The translations under genes were made by a program, and so were the position numbers. Shown here in pieces: positions 10,441-23,460 of a stretch of 64,000 bases of DNA (the first letter of the stretch is position 1; each line of letters opens with the position of its first letter). The notes beneath the pieces were generated by a model. It was not told the DNA's origin and made no database searches. It saw only the letters and a list, made by a program, of their open reading frames with translations. Source of the stretch: Gymnothorax reevesii (taxonomy: Eukaryota; Chordata; Actinopteri; Anguilliformes; Muraenidae); NCBI GenBank assembly GCA_029721435.1, contig CM056576.1, forward strand, positions 114,370,666-114,434,665. The letters are read 5' to 3'.

Positions 10441-12067
10441 TTGCCAGTAAACCTAATTTGCAAGGGAGGCTGAAAAATTTTGATTGCAACTGTAGCAGTG
10501 CGAGCTGAGAGTGCACATTCCGGAGTGGCCAGCCTCACTGATTGTGAATAGAAGCTGTACTATGAAGCAAAAATACAACGCAATAAAGGCTCCTTTACAG
10601 CTGCGCCTGTAAAATGGAGAAACGGGGGAAGACAAGGTGATATTACACAGTGGTAAACAATTGAGTGCCAACTTTTTTTTTTTAATTCTGTTGGTCAATG
10701 TTTTCATTTTCTGTAAGCAATTAAATTAAAATTTTAGAAAACACAATTATGTCCTATTGTGCTGTTTTAACAGTGGAGGCTTAATGGATTATTCACATTG
10801 ACCACGATGTGCCAACCTTTTCATGACGGTGGTTGTATTTAATGACAACACCAGAGAACAGGAGACAACGATGCGCTCTTCACTTTATCAGAACAGTATG
10901 AAGTTCAGAGTTTCAGTCTCATACTGCTTCTGCAGAGATCCAATCAGGCAGCCAAAGATAATGTGGTACTGGGTAAAAGAATGCAGAATCTCCTGCCAAG
11001 AGAACAGCAGCTTTTAATCAAAAACAACTTTTCTACATCACTGACCATGCAATTTGTGTGAAATTACACAACTGGAAGAGTTTAGAAAAAAGCAATACTA
11101 AAGTGAACTTTTATCTTTCCCTATTTTACCATTCTATCAGACCAAACCATTTTTCAGAAGACAAAAGCATTTTGCTAGGAATTCAAGTGTCTTAAAGCAC
11201 ATATTTCAAAAGGGATTCTGGCAACACCAGAAAGAACACTTGCACAGGGACCAACTTTCCTTAGGTAACTTTTCACTTTTACGAATGGCATTTAATTTTA
11301 TTGAACACCCATATAAATCATCACTGATAATGTTTGGAGGTAATGTACAACACATTGTGTAACAAAATAGTGTAACAGCTTTAGCTGTGTACTTTTGCTG
11401 CTATAGTCGGAAAAGACGCGATTTGGATTTGTATCCAATATTCAGAACAAATCAGGTTCGTGAAATACAATACAATTTATGAAATTGTCAAAAAATAAAA
11501 AAACTATAGAGCACGAATTTGCTTAAACACCTATTGTCATCTCACACTCTGGCTGAACAACAGAGGAGATGCAACATACAATTTAAAGTCTATGCAAGCA
11601 GCTACCGTACATCTCAGCATATTTTAGAAATGGAACCTTGAGATAAAAAATCGTGTTATGCCATAGGGATCAAGAGAGTACGACTTATTGTTGAGTTATG
11701 GTTTGTGATCTGTGATTATGGGTAGAAGAACTTACTTTCTACACATTTTTAACTTCCAAAATTCTGTCCAGGGGGTAACAAGTTCCAATAGTCAAGGAGG
11801 AGATTAAAGTAAATGGATATTTTTCATACCAGTAGAGAATTATGCAGCGTATTTCCTCTCAAGCTTAATTAACAACAGAGGCATCACAGCCCTCAGTCAT
11901 TCAGTTCCTTCCCATGTTTGTGAACAGGGATAGGGATATAATGAAACACGTTTCAGAACAATGCCAGTTTGATTCAGAAACAGGTCAAGGCCAAACCAAA
12001 AGAGTCCCCAGGGTCAGGCATTTCAGTGGCATATCAGGAGCTACTCATTTTGAGATTTTACTTCAGC
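10441..12067. other. czib 3' flank / probable 3' UTR
   Basis: Sequence downstream of the czib stop on the minus strand. It contains no recognisable gene. The first good minus-strand AATAAA is at 11302-11297, so a 3' UTR of roughly 0.8 kb is possible. Confidence 0.45.
11297..11302 (-). terminator. Candidate poly(A) signal of czib
   Basis: AATAAA on the minus strand, about 765 nt after the czib stop. Assigned by position only. Confidence 0.4.
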
Positions 12068-15000
12068 TCAGCACTTGATGAACTGATGTGACACTTCGTA
12101 GATGCCGACAGATTCATTTATTTTTTCATCGTAGTCAGTCCAGTCCTGGAAAACAAAAGTGCCAATTTTGATTAATATAAGTGAGTTAAACATTGAAATC
12201 AAAAAATAATACCCAACTAGAACGCAAAATAATATGCAACTAGAACGTTTACGCCATTTGCTTTGTGCTGCAATGATTAAATAAAAATGGGAACAACCTT
12301 TATGCTGTATGACTTTACTGAGCGGTTTTCAGCATCTACAATACCTAGCCAGAAAGCAGAGCAAAAGCAGGGAAGGAGAAAGTAAATGGGTAGAACCACA
12401 CATGCTCCCAGCTGATTATGTGAATTATCACTGATTCCACCAATGACATGATGTTATTAAAACAGTGTGACATTGAGTTATAATGCTGATGAAAGAGAAA
12501 ATGAAGTAGTAGCAACAGCAAAAAGACTCACTCCTTCCAGCAGGTTGATTTCAGGGAATACAGACCCCGACTCTGCTCCTTTTGCAGCAAACCCAGCCTG
12601 AAGCAGGAAAAGTAACCCCTCACACTCAAACACATTTCATCTCACAGACTAGTAGCCAGTTACATTTTGTCGGAAGTCCCTTCAACTAGCCCAAATAAAA
12701 GGTTACATGGCCATGCCTTATCCAGGCCCAAACAAAAGTGCTGAGCACAATTCCACGATAAAAGTGTTCTGAGTATAAACTCGGTGGAGAAAGCCTTCAC
12801 CTGGGGTTGAAATGACACTGGTTCCAGGCCTCGACACTCAAACTGCACCATCGTCTTAAATCGGTCGCTGTCTTCAGCCTTCAGGGAAAATGCAGCACTC
12901 AATCCCCAGACATACATAAGATACTCATTACCAAAAAAATCTGCAGGACCCCGAGAATCATACAAACATCAATAACAAACTAGTGTCTTGTATCGCTCAG
13001 TATTGCAAAAGGACTTGTGTAGACAGCTTACAATATGTATTACCTCACAGTGAGCAAACAACTGAAATTACACAGAAACGAAAGTCAATTACTCCATCTT
13101 CGTCTGAGGCAAGCAAAGTGATTGCCTGTTAATAAATGTAAGATGAAAGGTTGAATCAAAATTCTGCAACGTAATTATTGCTGAGCGTTTGGATATCAAC
13201 CCACACGAAAGTAAAAATGCCATCACTTACATTATATGGAGTGATGGTATCCTTTAGGATATCTGTTCATGAAACAAATTTTTTTCGGAGCAGTCAGGCA
13301 CATTAATTCCATAAATTTCCAATTAAATGCACAGCTAAACATCTATCAATGAAGTGACTAGTAATTACAGGTGATTACAATGTACTTGTCTGGTAATTGG
13401 ATAATTACAAGGACTCACCAATAGAGTTCTCTCTGGAGCAGAGTTTACACTTCTGAACCATGCTGGCACTCCCTCTACCACCTTTCATTGGCACAGACTC
13501 CTGAGAGAAAGGGAAATTAAATCACAATATCTTCATCAAAGGCCTACAAATAAATTTTGAATGGGTAAATTCAATACCAAGAAAAATTGTCATGTTACTT
13601 CAAATAAATCTTAACCCCATGAACCATGGTGACAGCCAAACAAACTGATGCTGACCCTGCTGCGGCAGGATGAAAAGCTTGTGAAGATGCGGTCAACCTG
13701 CGGGCCACATGTGTGAAACAGTGAAGAGGAATCGTTAGGGTGAGCAAATGGTGAAACCACGTTGTATTGTTGATAACAACTACGGTATGAGCGGTGTTGA
13801 TCGCAGTGATCAACTGGCTAGTTCGCACCCGCCGACTGCAAAAAACTTGAGACGGCGAATCTTGTGTAGTTTGCTCCAAGAACGGTGTAAGGAAAGAGTC
13901 GCGCTACATGTGCGGGAGCTATGAGCTTCCATGATGCGTCAAACCGTGCTTCCAAACTTACCATACTGACGAGAATTTCTTATGGAAGTTTTTTTTTTTC
14001 ATGTCGCCGTCATTCTGTCACCTCGCAATCTGTTTCTTTGTAAGTAAAAGATGTATATAGCATAATTGATTGCATCCTTATCGTATATAGCATGTGCTCA
14101 TGTCAGTGTTTGGATGGTTAAGATGCTAAACAGCATGGTCCTTATCACCCATTACGCCAACAACCATCAGCGGAAATAATGCGGGACAGCACGCACGGCA
14201 GCACTCACTGCTGCCCTGTTAAACATGACTCGCATGAGCTATCGTTCGACGGATCCGGGACTCAAAACCAGCGATTGTTTGTGCGCAAACACGGCTCCGA
14301 GCACCAAGTGGTTAAAGACATGTGGTGCCTCATGTAATTAAATTTGACAACAAATAACTGTCAGTAATGTGACAGTGTCATCTGCCTCAAGGTCACCAAA
14401 ATTGACTGGTGTCGCGGGACGTCCCACCTCAGTGCATGTTGGAGCTAAATATGAGCAGAATTGGTCAGCTGGTTCTTGAGGCAAGGTTTACAGAGGCAAA
14501 ATTTATGTAATTGTGCTGTGACCATTAATATCACCTTAAGGTCACCAAAATTGACTGTTCTCGCACGACCCTGAAAGTACAATTTGGCGGCAATTATGAG
14601 CAAAATTGGACCACTGGTTTTTGAGATATTTCGCCAACACAACAGGTGTCAAAATCAAAGTCTACAAGGTGTTAAATATACACAAGCATGAAGTGACTGT
14701 ACAGACGGAAAGAGCTGAATGCTATGTCCTCAGCTTACATTCTTACAAATATATGTCACAGGGCTGCAGTGGGGGCTGCGCATCCCTAACACTGACCTTG
14801 GTACCAAATATGAATGAAATCTGTGACAGTTCTTAAGATGAGTAGTTAACAAGAGAATAAATAAATAGCCCATTATGACCTTGAAAATTAAGTCAAGGTC
14901 ACCATAATTTATTGGCATCTGTACATCATCAACATGGCCGATATGACAAAAAATGAGTGAAATACATTAAAATGTCCTTGAGATGTTGGACCATAACTCA

Positions 15001-18000
15001 AGTTAGAAATGGTTAATAATCTTGAAAACTAGGTGAAGGTCACAAATACTGAATGATGTCTGTGCGTTCCCTAACACACCTTTCTACCACATTTGAAGAA
15101 ATTCCATCAACCAGTTCTTGAGATCTCGCATAAACAACAGAGCGGACGTCCGTACATTCATACAGACACAGCTGAATACTATGCCACCTGCTTTACGCTA
15201 TTGCACATAACAGGGTGTTATTATTCTATAGTACAAAAAAAGACTGACAAACATTGCTTAATCAAACAAGAGTTGTCAGAAAGACAACAAAGCTCGCCGG
15301 GGGGCAAGGTTAAAGTTTTTCTGAACGCGGACGGACGCGGACGCCGGGGGGACGATAATAGCTCTCCGGACGTTATTCGTCCCGGCGAGCTAAAAAAGGA
15401 AGAGAATACATCTTTTTTCCCCCCAGAAGCGTATTAGCATTTGATAAATGTGGAATATTGCATTAACAAATCTGATTACACGTTACTTTTGTCCAGGCTT
15501 GGCTGTTTAGTTCCTTTGAGTGCACTACTGAAATAATAGGGGTCATTCCGTGCCAAGTGGACCAGAGTCTGCACTGCATCATTCCAGAAAAATTTGAAAA
15601 AAATCATGGGGGTTAACCATCATTTCCGTTACACAGTTTCCTTTATTTTCTAATAACATCAACACACAACCAGCCAAGTTTGCTTTTCTCAACACATACA
15701 TGACAATTTCTATCTGTTCTCATGCCTCCATTATAGACTAAACCTTTTCTCCTACTGTTTTCATCTCTCATTACTCACCCCACCACTCCAATGCCAATCC
15801 CTGTTGCAGTCACTTATTTGTGCAAAGCAATAACATTACCTAAACCATGCTATTGCTATGCAGCGCTCATCGTTACAATAGCTTAGGCCTTTTTCCAAAT
15901 TCAATTTACCTCCTCAATGAATATGCTTCTTCTCTCTTATTTCCAAAGTGGTATAGATCATTGCTTCACAAATCTAGTCTCTGAGCAAGATAGAATGGTA
16001 TCCCGTGTCTTTGTGACAGCGGTGAATGCAATAATACCACCTGGAAATGCTGAGGGAAAAGAAAAAAGGCTGTCTATTGCCACTTTGAAGCAAAAAAAAA
16101 AAAAAGGAAAAAGATTTACATTTTTTATGGCTAACCAAGACTGGTAGCAAGATAAATGTAGATATACATAGCCTCACATGTAAAATATTCACCAGAAGTG
16201 ATAATTCAATCACAATGGGTTTCATTATATAATCACAGTATTATAGTTCGTAATATCTTACCATTAGGGTGACATACTGCCATTTGTCCGGCATCTCCCC
16301 GCAGTTTCCACATTTAAGCTATTCCGAAAGAATAAAGACAAGCTGTGTTTATGAATAACCAACATTAAAACATTTTTTTAAGCACAGACAAGACTTAAAA
16401 TAGGTCACATTATCTCAAGCAGGTTAATATATTAAACATAACTGCTAAAAAGCCAATAAATAGCAAGTGAATTTGAATGCGCCATTGTCAGGGATTAAAT
16501 TTGGCAAGAGGGAAATCTATGAAGGTTGAGGCTTTTGACATTTAAAGATCCGCATCACCCAAGGTTAATACAAAGGTAACCTCCATGCCACCACTCTTTT
16601 ATATGCAGTCATAATGCGATCATATATTTGTCAGTGTGTAAAACACTGAACTCTCAATTACATAAAGCCGGGGTGTCAAAACCTTGGTCCTGGAGAGCCA
16701 AATTGTCCTCTGATTTTTGGTATGTTTCGGCACAGGTTAATAATTTTAGTCACTGATTGGTCAAAAAGAGAACACACATTGTTCTCAAGACATCATTGAC
16801 TGCTGACTGAAATGAAACCATAACAGCCCGCAGAATCATTACTGAGCAATTCTACAGTAAAGGAATTACGATCAAGAGTAATTTTCATGTCATTTTTACC
16901 TGCCATCTATCACTCTAATGCAGTAGCTACTTGCTTGTGCTTTTATCAGTTCCACTGGCATGCCTACTGAGCTGTAAAACACAAAGTTTGGGGTAATCCA
17001 TTTTGTAGTAGGCTATACGAAGGTGAAAGTGTCAGTAACGAAATTACGGCAGAAAAAAATGCCTTTATTTTTGCCTTTACTTTGACAGGCATTTCTCTGA
17101 AATCTGGCAATGGTAGGCAGTAGGTTTAAGGTTAAGTTGGTGCCCTAGGATGTTAACCAGGTCATGGTAAGTTTATATTAGAGATGCACCGAATATTCGG
17201 CCACCGAATATATACGGCCGACACAGAATGTTGTGATTAACAAAAACTGCGGCCAGCACGCGCCTGTCTGTTTGTTTTAAATCAGGGGACGCGCACCTCC
17301 GTCACCACGTTATGGCTGTAAAGTCCGCTAGTGCTGAATTGCAATGTCTGTTTGACACTGTCCTGATGCATAGAATAGCAGCCGTTGTTGTGTCCGATTT
17401 GGTTGCACATTAAATGCGTACCGCATAAAAACGCAAAGCAATGAAAGGCATAGAGTACTTATAGACAATGGCAATATATTCTCAAGGCATTTGTGTACCA
17501 TCAGTATTCCATAATGTAACTACAACCCCTGGAAAAATATGGAGTCACTACACACGGATGTTAATTTACCTTTTTTCCTTCATATCCGAGAAGCAAATAA
17601 CACATATGATAAAACAATCATTGTTTATTAGCTTGACATGCAGGCGTCATTTAACATTTCGCTTTGAAAGTGAAGGCAAAACACATGGCAAACGCGCGAA
17701 TCGCGGGAGAAGGCAGTCAGGGGCGAAGCTAGAACCGGGAATTCGGGTGGCACAGACACGTTCCTTTATGACAATTAGGATAACAGTTAGTCCTGGCTAG
17801 TTCTCAATTATTTTTCTTTATTGACGCGTTCTCCAATTATCGTAATAGGCAACTGAAGACACGGTTTCTCATGCGATCTAACAGCGATGAAGTCATGGGG
17901 TAAATTCCGTAAAACTGAGAATTGGGGTGGACGTAACATCTGTTTTAAAGAATTATTAGTCCTGACCTGTTCGCAGTCATTTTCATGATTAACAAAAAGT

Positions 18001-21000
18001 TCACTCCGAGAGCGCTCCGCACTTTAAATCAACTCCGCTCCGCATTTAAATCAACGTTATTCAAAATTAGGCTACTCTCGGTATTGAGTGGGAAAAAAGT
18101 GGCACTTGGCAGTGAAATGCGGCTCTATGTGACGTTGATTTAAATTAAGCAAACGTTTCCAGATGAATGATTCTCGTCTTACCTAATCGGGGAGAACAAG
18201 CAGCACCTCTTAAGTGCGGAGCGCTCTCGGAGTGAACATTTTGTTAATCATGAAAATGACTGCGAACAGGTCAGGACTAATAATTCTTTAAAACAGATGT
18301 TACGACTTCATCGCTGTTAGATCGCATGAGAAACCGTGTCTTCAGTTGCCTATTACGATAATTAGAAAACGCGTCAGTAAAGAAAAATAATTGAGAACTA
18401 GCCAGGACTATCCTAATTGTCATAAAGGGACGTGTCTGTGCCACCCCAATTCTCGGTTCTAGCTTCGCTCCTGCGTTTCAAAACCAAAATCTGAAGACCT
18501 GTTTCAGTGATGGAAAGTGAAGCCTGTTTCCTTGCGATAATGCGGAAGCGAGTCGTCTATCGCTGCCAATTCTCTCCGACCAATCAGTGGGCTGCCGCTG
18601 TCGTCACGTAACATATTTTACAATTTTTCAGCAGCCAGTAATAGGCCAATAAGTTATACGCTGTAGGTTATTCATGAGGGGGGCCAAGTTATACATTTTA
18701 TTTATAATTTTATTTCATTTTATATTGTGCTTTGTTGGAATGTCAGTACTAAATAAATGTTTTCATAATTTTGTAATAGATTTATTTTTTGAAGGTGAAT
18801 GTTAATTTATGCCATTGCAATGCCTTGACTTTAGTTAGGTAAGTACACAGTCATAACCATAAATGCAATGGTACTAAAAATTGGCATAATTTCTTTCGGT
18901 GTTTCGGTTTTCGGTTTTCGGCCAAGTGTTTCTCATTTTCGGTTTTCGGTTTCGGCCAGAAATTTTCATTTCGGTGCATCCCTAGTTTATATTGACTGGT
19001 ATGTTTACAGATATTTTGTAGGATGCCATTTATGAGAGAGACAGCGGCAACAGAATTACAAAATGGTAACGGAATGACACTTTCTGGTAATCTACTAAAT
19101 TTATTTTACTCAAAACAACAAAGCAATAGAAAATTGGTATCATCAATGATGTTTGTGTTGCGGACCTTGTTGAAAAATCACAAATTTCACACTGAGCCAC
19201 TGGAATTGTGTGTTTCAATTTCCTGCAATGACTAACACTCTCAAATACTTTGGCTACCAATGTATGGAAATACAGTAAATACCAGGAAATAGCTAAATAT
19301 CTTTTAGGAGTTATCAGCTTTGGAAAAATAACCTTTGATCCTTGTCCTGGAGCTAAATTTTTTTTACAGAATTCAAATCTACCGTCAAAGATATTTCAAA
19401 ACGGTTTTCACTGTCTGATTACGTAATTAGTCATCTACATGTATGCATTATTATTACATGCAAACCTATACGACACTTTTTAAAAATCGCTGTTTTAGCA
19501 ACTCTCATGTGGAATTGCACTACTGTGAAGCTCAGGAATGGAGTTAGTCACCCCTGCTGTAAACAAAAGACAACATAGATATGACTTCTCTGACTTCAGA
19601 CACCAGTCATATGGCAGTGAACCAACAATATTTCAGACCATTGAAAACTCAGCTGTACTGAACAGCTTTTCCCCACGTTTTAAGGTTCCAGTGTCGTAGA
19701 TTGTATATTGGCTAAATCTTAAAAAAGCACCCAATAACAGTATCTAATAGGGTTAATTTGATAACCAGATGCAACTGAAAGCGGCTTAATTAAATTCTAC
19801 TCAATCTATACTGTATACATGAGGCTGCATTGATTGCACAGAAATGAAACTATAAGCAACAGTCCAATCAAATGTCTAGAGCTGATATCAATTAACTATA
19901 AGTTTGCTTAGCATGAGAATTAAAGTTTCAGATGGGCGTCTTCCGTCCACATACTCCAAAAAACCACCCGATTTAAAAAGTTCATCATTATCTATATAAA
20001 ACTATTCTCTGTCACAAATGTTCATGTTCAAAATCAATAAAACCACTTTAAAAAGGTATAATTCCGCATGTAACACTGAATACATCAGCATGCACGCAGT
20101 GATGGCCAGCAGATAACAAGCTTCGATCACGCAACTGCGGTACAGCTACACCCCCAGTGCACTCAGTGTAAATATGAATTGAATAAGCAAACTCCTTTGC
20201 TACATGCAGCGCACGCAGTGGGTTTATGTACACAACGCTATTGTCGCGCGCGCCGGTGTTCTGACAAATTTTGCTACCTATCAAAATATGCTACCTCGTG
20301 GTTCTGCGCTTGCGCAAACCTAAAATCTCGGGCGATTTCCTCGCTCATGTCTTAGGTATCTTCAAAAATAATACAAATAGATTCATTTTCAGTGCGCATG
20401 TCGACCTGTATATTTGCATGCACACGCTGGGTTTTCCTGAAAATGCAGAAATTATAAGATAGTTGCGTATATGGGCATACATCTTTGAACAAACTTATCC
20501 AACTCTGGATAAGTTATAAAATCTGCTTATGTTCTAATGATATAACCAATAACAGAGTTACTACTGTACACTGATTCATATTGCCATATCAAGGTGAAAA
20601 CAAAGACTTTAACGATCGCTTTGCATTACGGTAGCATTTTTTTTTTGACAAGGGAGCAAAATTTGACAGAACACCGGCTAGGATCGTACATACAGTACAG
20701 CACAACTGCTGTGCACTAGAATTGCATCAATGCAAGCGCATTGCAACGAATCGAAAACCTTGTCAAACAGTCAGCTGGGCCACAAATACAGACGATATGA
20801 AGACTAATAAACATCTCCGTCATATCAGATGTTTGGGAGGCATGTCGCGTTGATCGTCACATTCAGCTAACTTACTGTCAACTATTACTCAGCAAGCTGA
20901 CAGCTAGTTAACTCGCAGGGAAAACGATAGGCGATTTGCATTTACAACCGGGCGAACTCACGTACCTTCAAATACCAGCGGAAGTCTTCTCCAACTGGTT

Positions 21001-21150
21001 GCAAGTTTGTGATATTTTCTAATGTTGCTTTAAATTGCAACCCGAATTTCTGAAAGATATTAACGTTAACAGTGAGCTGCGGCACAGCACCATGCTTTAA
21101 TATACCTTACTAGGTACTTGTGGACGCAAGTGCTGCTGACTTACCCCCAT
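12068..21150 (-). CDS. czib: CXXC motif-containing zinc-binding protein (CZIB, formerly C1orf123/UPF0587)
   Basis: A small conserved eukaryotic zinc-binding protein of poorly defined cellular role. Eight exons with GT-AG borders: 21150-21145, 21049-20966, 16318-16262, 13500-13419, 13262-13231, 12878-12801, 12597-12532, 12145-12068. They join in frame to 160 aa, the length of the human protein. Two CxxC pairs, Cys33/Cys36 (KCGNCGE) and Cys67/Cys70 (KCKLCSREN), are the zinc ligands. Conserved landmarks are LENITNLQPVGEDFRWYLK (exon 2), ECRGLEPVSFQPQ (exon 6) and the C-terminus YEVSHQFIKC. Exon 1 carries only Met-Gly, and exon 5 only 32 nt, which is why simple ORF scans miss them. Introns 2 and 3 are enlarged by repeats. 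No disabling mutation was found, so it looks functional. Confidence 0.96.
14340..15400. repeat. Degenerate repeat block in czib intron 3 with AAGGTCAC units
   Basis: Units beginning AAGGTCACCAAAATTGA or variants start at 14389, 14538, 14895 and 15036, about 141-149 bp apart apart from one longer gap. Most carry a GAGCAAAATTGG...GGTTTTTGAG-like segment. The block ends in a GC-rich tail with GACGGACGC and CCGGCGAGCT near 15290-15400. Related tails occur at 26.4-26.8 and 41.4 kb. Family unassigned. Confidence 0.6.
15540..16250. other. czib intron 3 remainder
   Basis: Mostly AT-rich intron. At 15540 GGGGTCATTCCGTGCCAAGT resembles one terminus of the transposon at 59317-60201 but has no partner end nearby. 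Confidence 0.3.
16668..16830. repeat. hAT-type MITE fragment in czib intron 2
   Basis: GGGGTGTCAAAACCTTGGTCC followed by TGGAGAGCC is the 5' end typical of a very abundant short fish MITE with the GGTCCTGGAG core. The other terminus is not recognisable. Confidence 0.5.
17179..18984. mobile_element. hAT DNA transposon with 8-bp target duplication (czib intron 2)
   Basis: The element is bounded by TAGAGATGCACCGAA on the left and TTCGGTGCATCCCTA on the right, a terminal inverted repeat. It is flanked by a perfect 8-bp direct duplication GTTTATAT (17171-17178 and 18985-18992), the hAT signature. The right end has subterminal CGGTTTTCGG repeats. No transposase frame survives, so it is non-autonomous. 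A foldback element sits inside it (17718-18473). Confidence 0.88.
17718..18473. mobile_element. Long-inverted-repeat (foldback) element nested in the hAT
   Basis: Left arm from CAGGGGCGAAGCTAGAACC (17718) to about 18025; right arm from about 18212 to GCTTCGCTCCTG (18473). The arms match for roughly 260-300 bp with small indels: for example GGCAACTGAAGACACGG and GAGAGCGCTCCGCACTT occur in both. Transcripts could form a long hairpin. No convincing flanking duplication was found. Confidence 0.75.
18993..20965. other. czib intron 2 remainder
   Basis: Intronic sequence between the hAT element and exon 2. No gene, known repeat boundary or RNA gene was recognised. It is AT-rich with a few GC-richer patches near 20100-20350. 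Confidence 0.35.
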
Positions 21151-21288
21151 CTCGAAATCTCCAGGCTAATCTATGGATCGTTTTCCTTCTATGGTGAACG
21201 TCTCTTTCCGCTGAGTAATTCATGAATCTGTAGCGCACTCTATTGGAGCTGCTTGCCAGAAGGTTGCGTACACCCCATGCACTTCTTA

Positions 21289-22678
21289 GGGGAGAGTGGG
21301 GCACCGTGAGTTTTTTCCATTTTTTTTTTTCAACTTATCAATTTTTGTACCCTGAGCAATTTATGTATTTATGTATTCAATTGCAAAAATGTATGTTCTT
21401 ACTTAAGAGCCAAGGATTTTGCTCTGAACTGGTCTCTCATTTGGAAAAATGTCCATCAGGTGGCTCATGGCGCCCTGACCTTGGGGTACCTTGAGCCAAG
21501 CGCGGGGTACCTAGAGCCAGCGCTCTAACACCCTGTTAACTCCAAAACGTCACTTTAATTCCTATTACTACAATGACATTACATCTCTACAATTTGTTTT
21601 TAAGACTGTCTAGCACCTCCACACAATATGCGCTTCACGTAGCAGGTAGCCTTGCGGTTACATTAAATGTTTACTAAAACCACCAAATTGCCTGCCATGC
21701 TTTCACTTCAAGTCTTTTTCTTTCATGTCCTACTCGCATACAAACTTGTCATCACTGATTCTCTTTTAATTTTACACCATTCTGCCAAGAATGAGGAAAA
21801 AGGTACACTGATTTCACAGCATGGATTTAAACACAAGAACATCTTCTTGATGTATTTCTAACTGTTTATGCAACAACTATCTTTAGAAAATAAGTTTAGT
21901 TCCTGGCAAGATTAGAAATTTGACATATACAACAATTCAGGTCACCACTGTGGGGCACCATGAGCCAGGCTCAATCTGCCCCACAAAAGCTGGCTCAAGG
22001 TGCCCTATGTAACCATTTTCACTTCTCACACGTGACCTAGATATCAGAGGTCTGTTGAGATCAACGATACACTAATTGCGGAGCACACATATGGCTTCTT
22101 ATTAGCACAGGGTAGTGAATGGCTGCTATGTGTTATCATGATGCAAGACAAAAATGGAACTTACCCAGTAACGTTACTTTTGGGTGTGAAAATAAAAATG
22201 CTTGATGAAAACACATCAAAGTGAAAAGACAAGGGAAGGATAATGTTCATTTCTTCATCAACAAAGGGACCCGCACTGCCATCTTCAGGAAGAAAATGAA
22301 ACCACGAGAGATAGAGGGGCCCTGGCTCGTGGTGCCCCGAGACCAAGGCTGGGCAATTCTGGTCCTGCAGGGCCGGTGTGTATGCGGGTTTTTATTTCTA
22401 TCAATTACCCTGACTAATTGAGCTAATTGGTTGCAAACACAAATATAGATTTGTGCAAAGATTCAATCAAAGAAAAATATCTTATGTAGGGAGACAAGAA
22501 CAGTCTTTGGTCATTCATGATAATTTAAAGAAATGCGCCTGAAATGTCAGATTTCAGAAATAGTTTGGCTAATTTAGATAATGAACTAATTAAAGGCCAG
22601 AAGAAGGTGCGAAAACCAGGGACAGATACGGCCCTCATTGCCCCCCTCTGCCCGAGGCTCATGGTGCCGCACCTCCTC
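21289..22678. mobile_element. TIR element with GGGGYACCNTGAGCC subterminal repeats
   Basis: Ends GGGGAGAGTGGGGCACCGTGAG (left, in part) and CTCATGGTGCCGCACCTCCTC (right) are inverted repeats with a 1-nt gap, and both abut TA (21287-21288, 22679-22680). The motif GGGGYACCNTGAGCC or its complement recurs about nine times: near 21296, 21461, 21482, 21503, 21950, 21967, 21987, 22320 and 22650. No transposase frame. It begins about 140 bp upstream of the czib ATG. The family is not assigned; a TA duplication would suit a Tc1/mariner-like or related cut-and-paste element. Confidence 0.65.
22343..22620. repeat. hAT-type MITE nested in the TIR element
   Basis: GGCTGGGCAATTCTGGTCC with GCAGGGCCGG on the left and GAAAACCAGGGACAG on the right resemble the short MITE seen at 7.4, 16.7 and 38.9 kb. 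Boundaries are approximate. Confidence 0.45.
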
Positions 22679-22680
22679 TA

Positions 22681-23460
22681 TGTGAGACCGCACGCATGAG
22701 TTTATTTGGCCCTGGTCAAAGTCTGTAATTTCCCATTTCTCCCACATTCAACATGGTGAATATGAGAACCGACTGCTCACTGACCGTTTAAGATCTGTCT
22801 GTAAACCTTGACATTTATCGTTGTTATGAGATAATCAACATTATTCACTGCATCTGTAAGTGGCTTAATGCTTTGGCTCATTGTGTGTGTGTGTGTGTGA
22901 GTGTGTGTGTGTGTGTATATATTTTTTTTCAGAAGTTAGACTTTAAATTCTTCCCACCCACCACTCCCCCCTCAAAGAAAAAAAGCAGTTGAAATAAATT
23001 ATTAATTTTCTGTTCATACTGATAGTGATGTAATAGTTGGAAATATAGTTGGGAATGGAATGGATGAACATCAGTGGCAGCTCCAGATCACAAAACAGCT
23101 GTTCAAAGCAGTGATCCTCAAATCTGGTCCTTCAATCAAACTCTGTCTCTGGTTTTCCCACAGCCTGTTAAGTCACTAAATAGCACTTCCAGTTGACTGC
23201 AATGTTGTGACAACAGACTCCCAGGTAAAGGGTGGGTGAAAAACCAGCAGTTCCTTGCCCTTGAGGACCATGTTTTTAGGAACAGGGCTCAAAGTGATCA
23301 TTAATCCTGATCTGTTTTCAATTATTTTCCTTGATTAATGATCAAGTCAACTCCATGAACAGTTCTCTCAGGTGTGGCTAATTCTTTTCATTTAGGGCAA
23401 GACAAGGAATGAAACAGTTCATTTGGATGCAAAATTGAGCTCATGTCCATCTTAAGCAAC
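22681..23460. other. Repeat-fragment intergenic region
   Basis: Contains a GT microsatellite (about 22883-22918) and a degenerate MITE-like fragment at 23110-23290 (TCAAATCTGGTCCTTCAATC to GAGGACCATGTTTTTAGG). No coding sequence recognised. Confidence 0.4.

Noticed and set aside
22885..22918. GT repeat as a regulatory Z-DNA element
   Set aside because: It is short and imperfect; nothing beyond a microsatellite can be supported.
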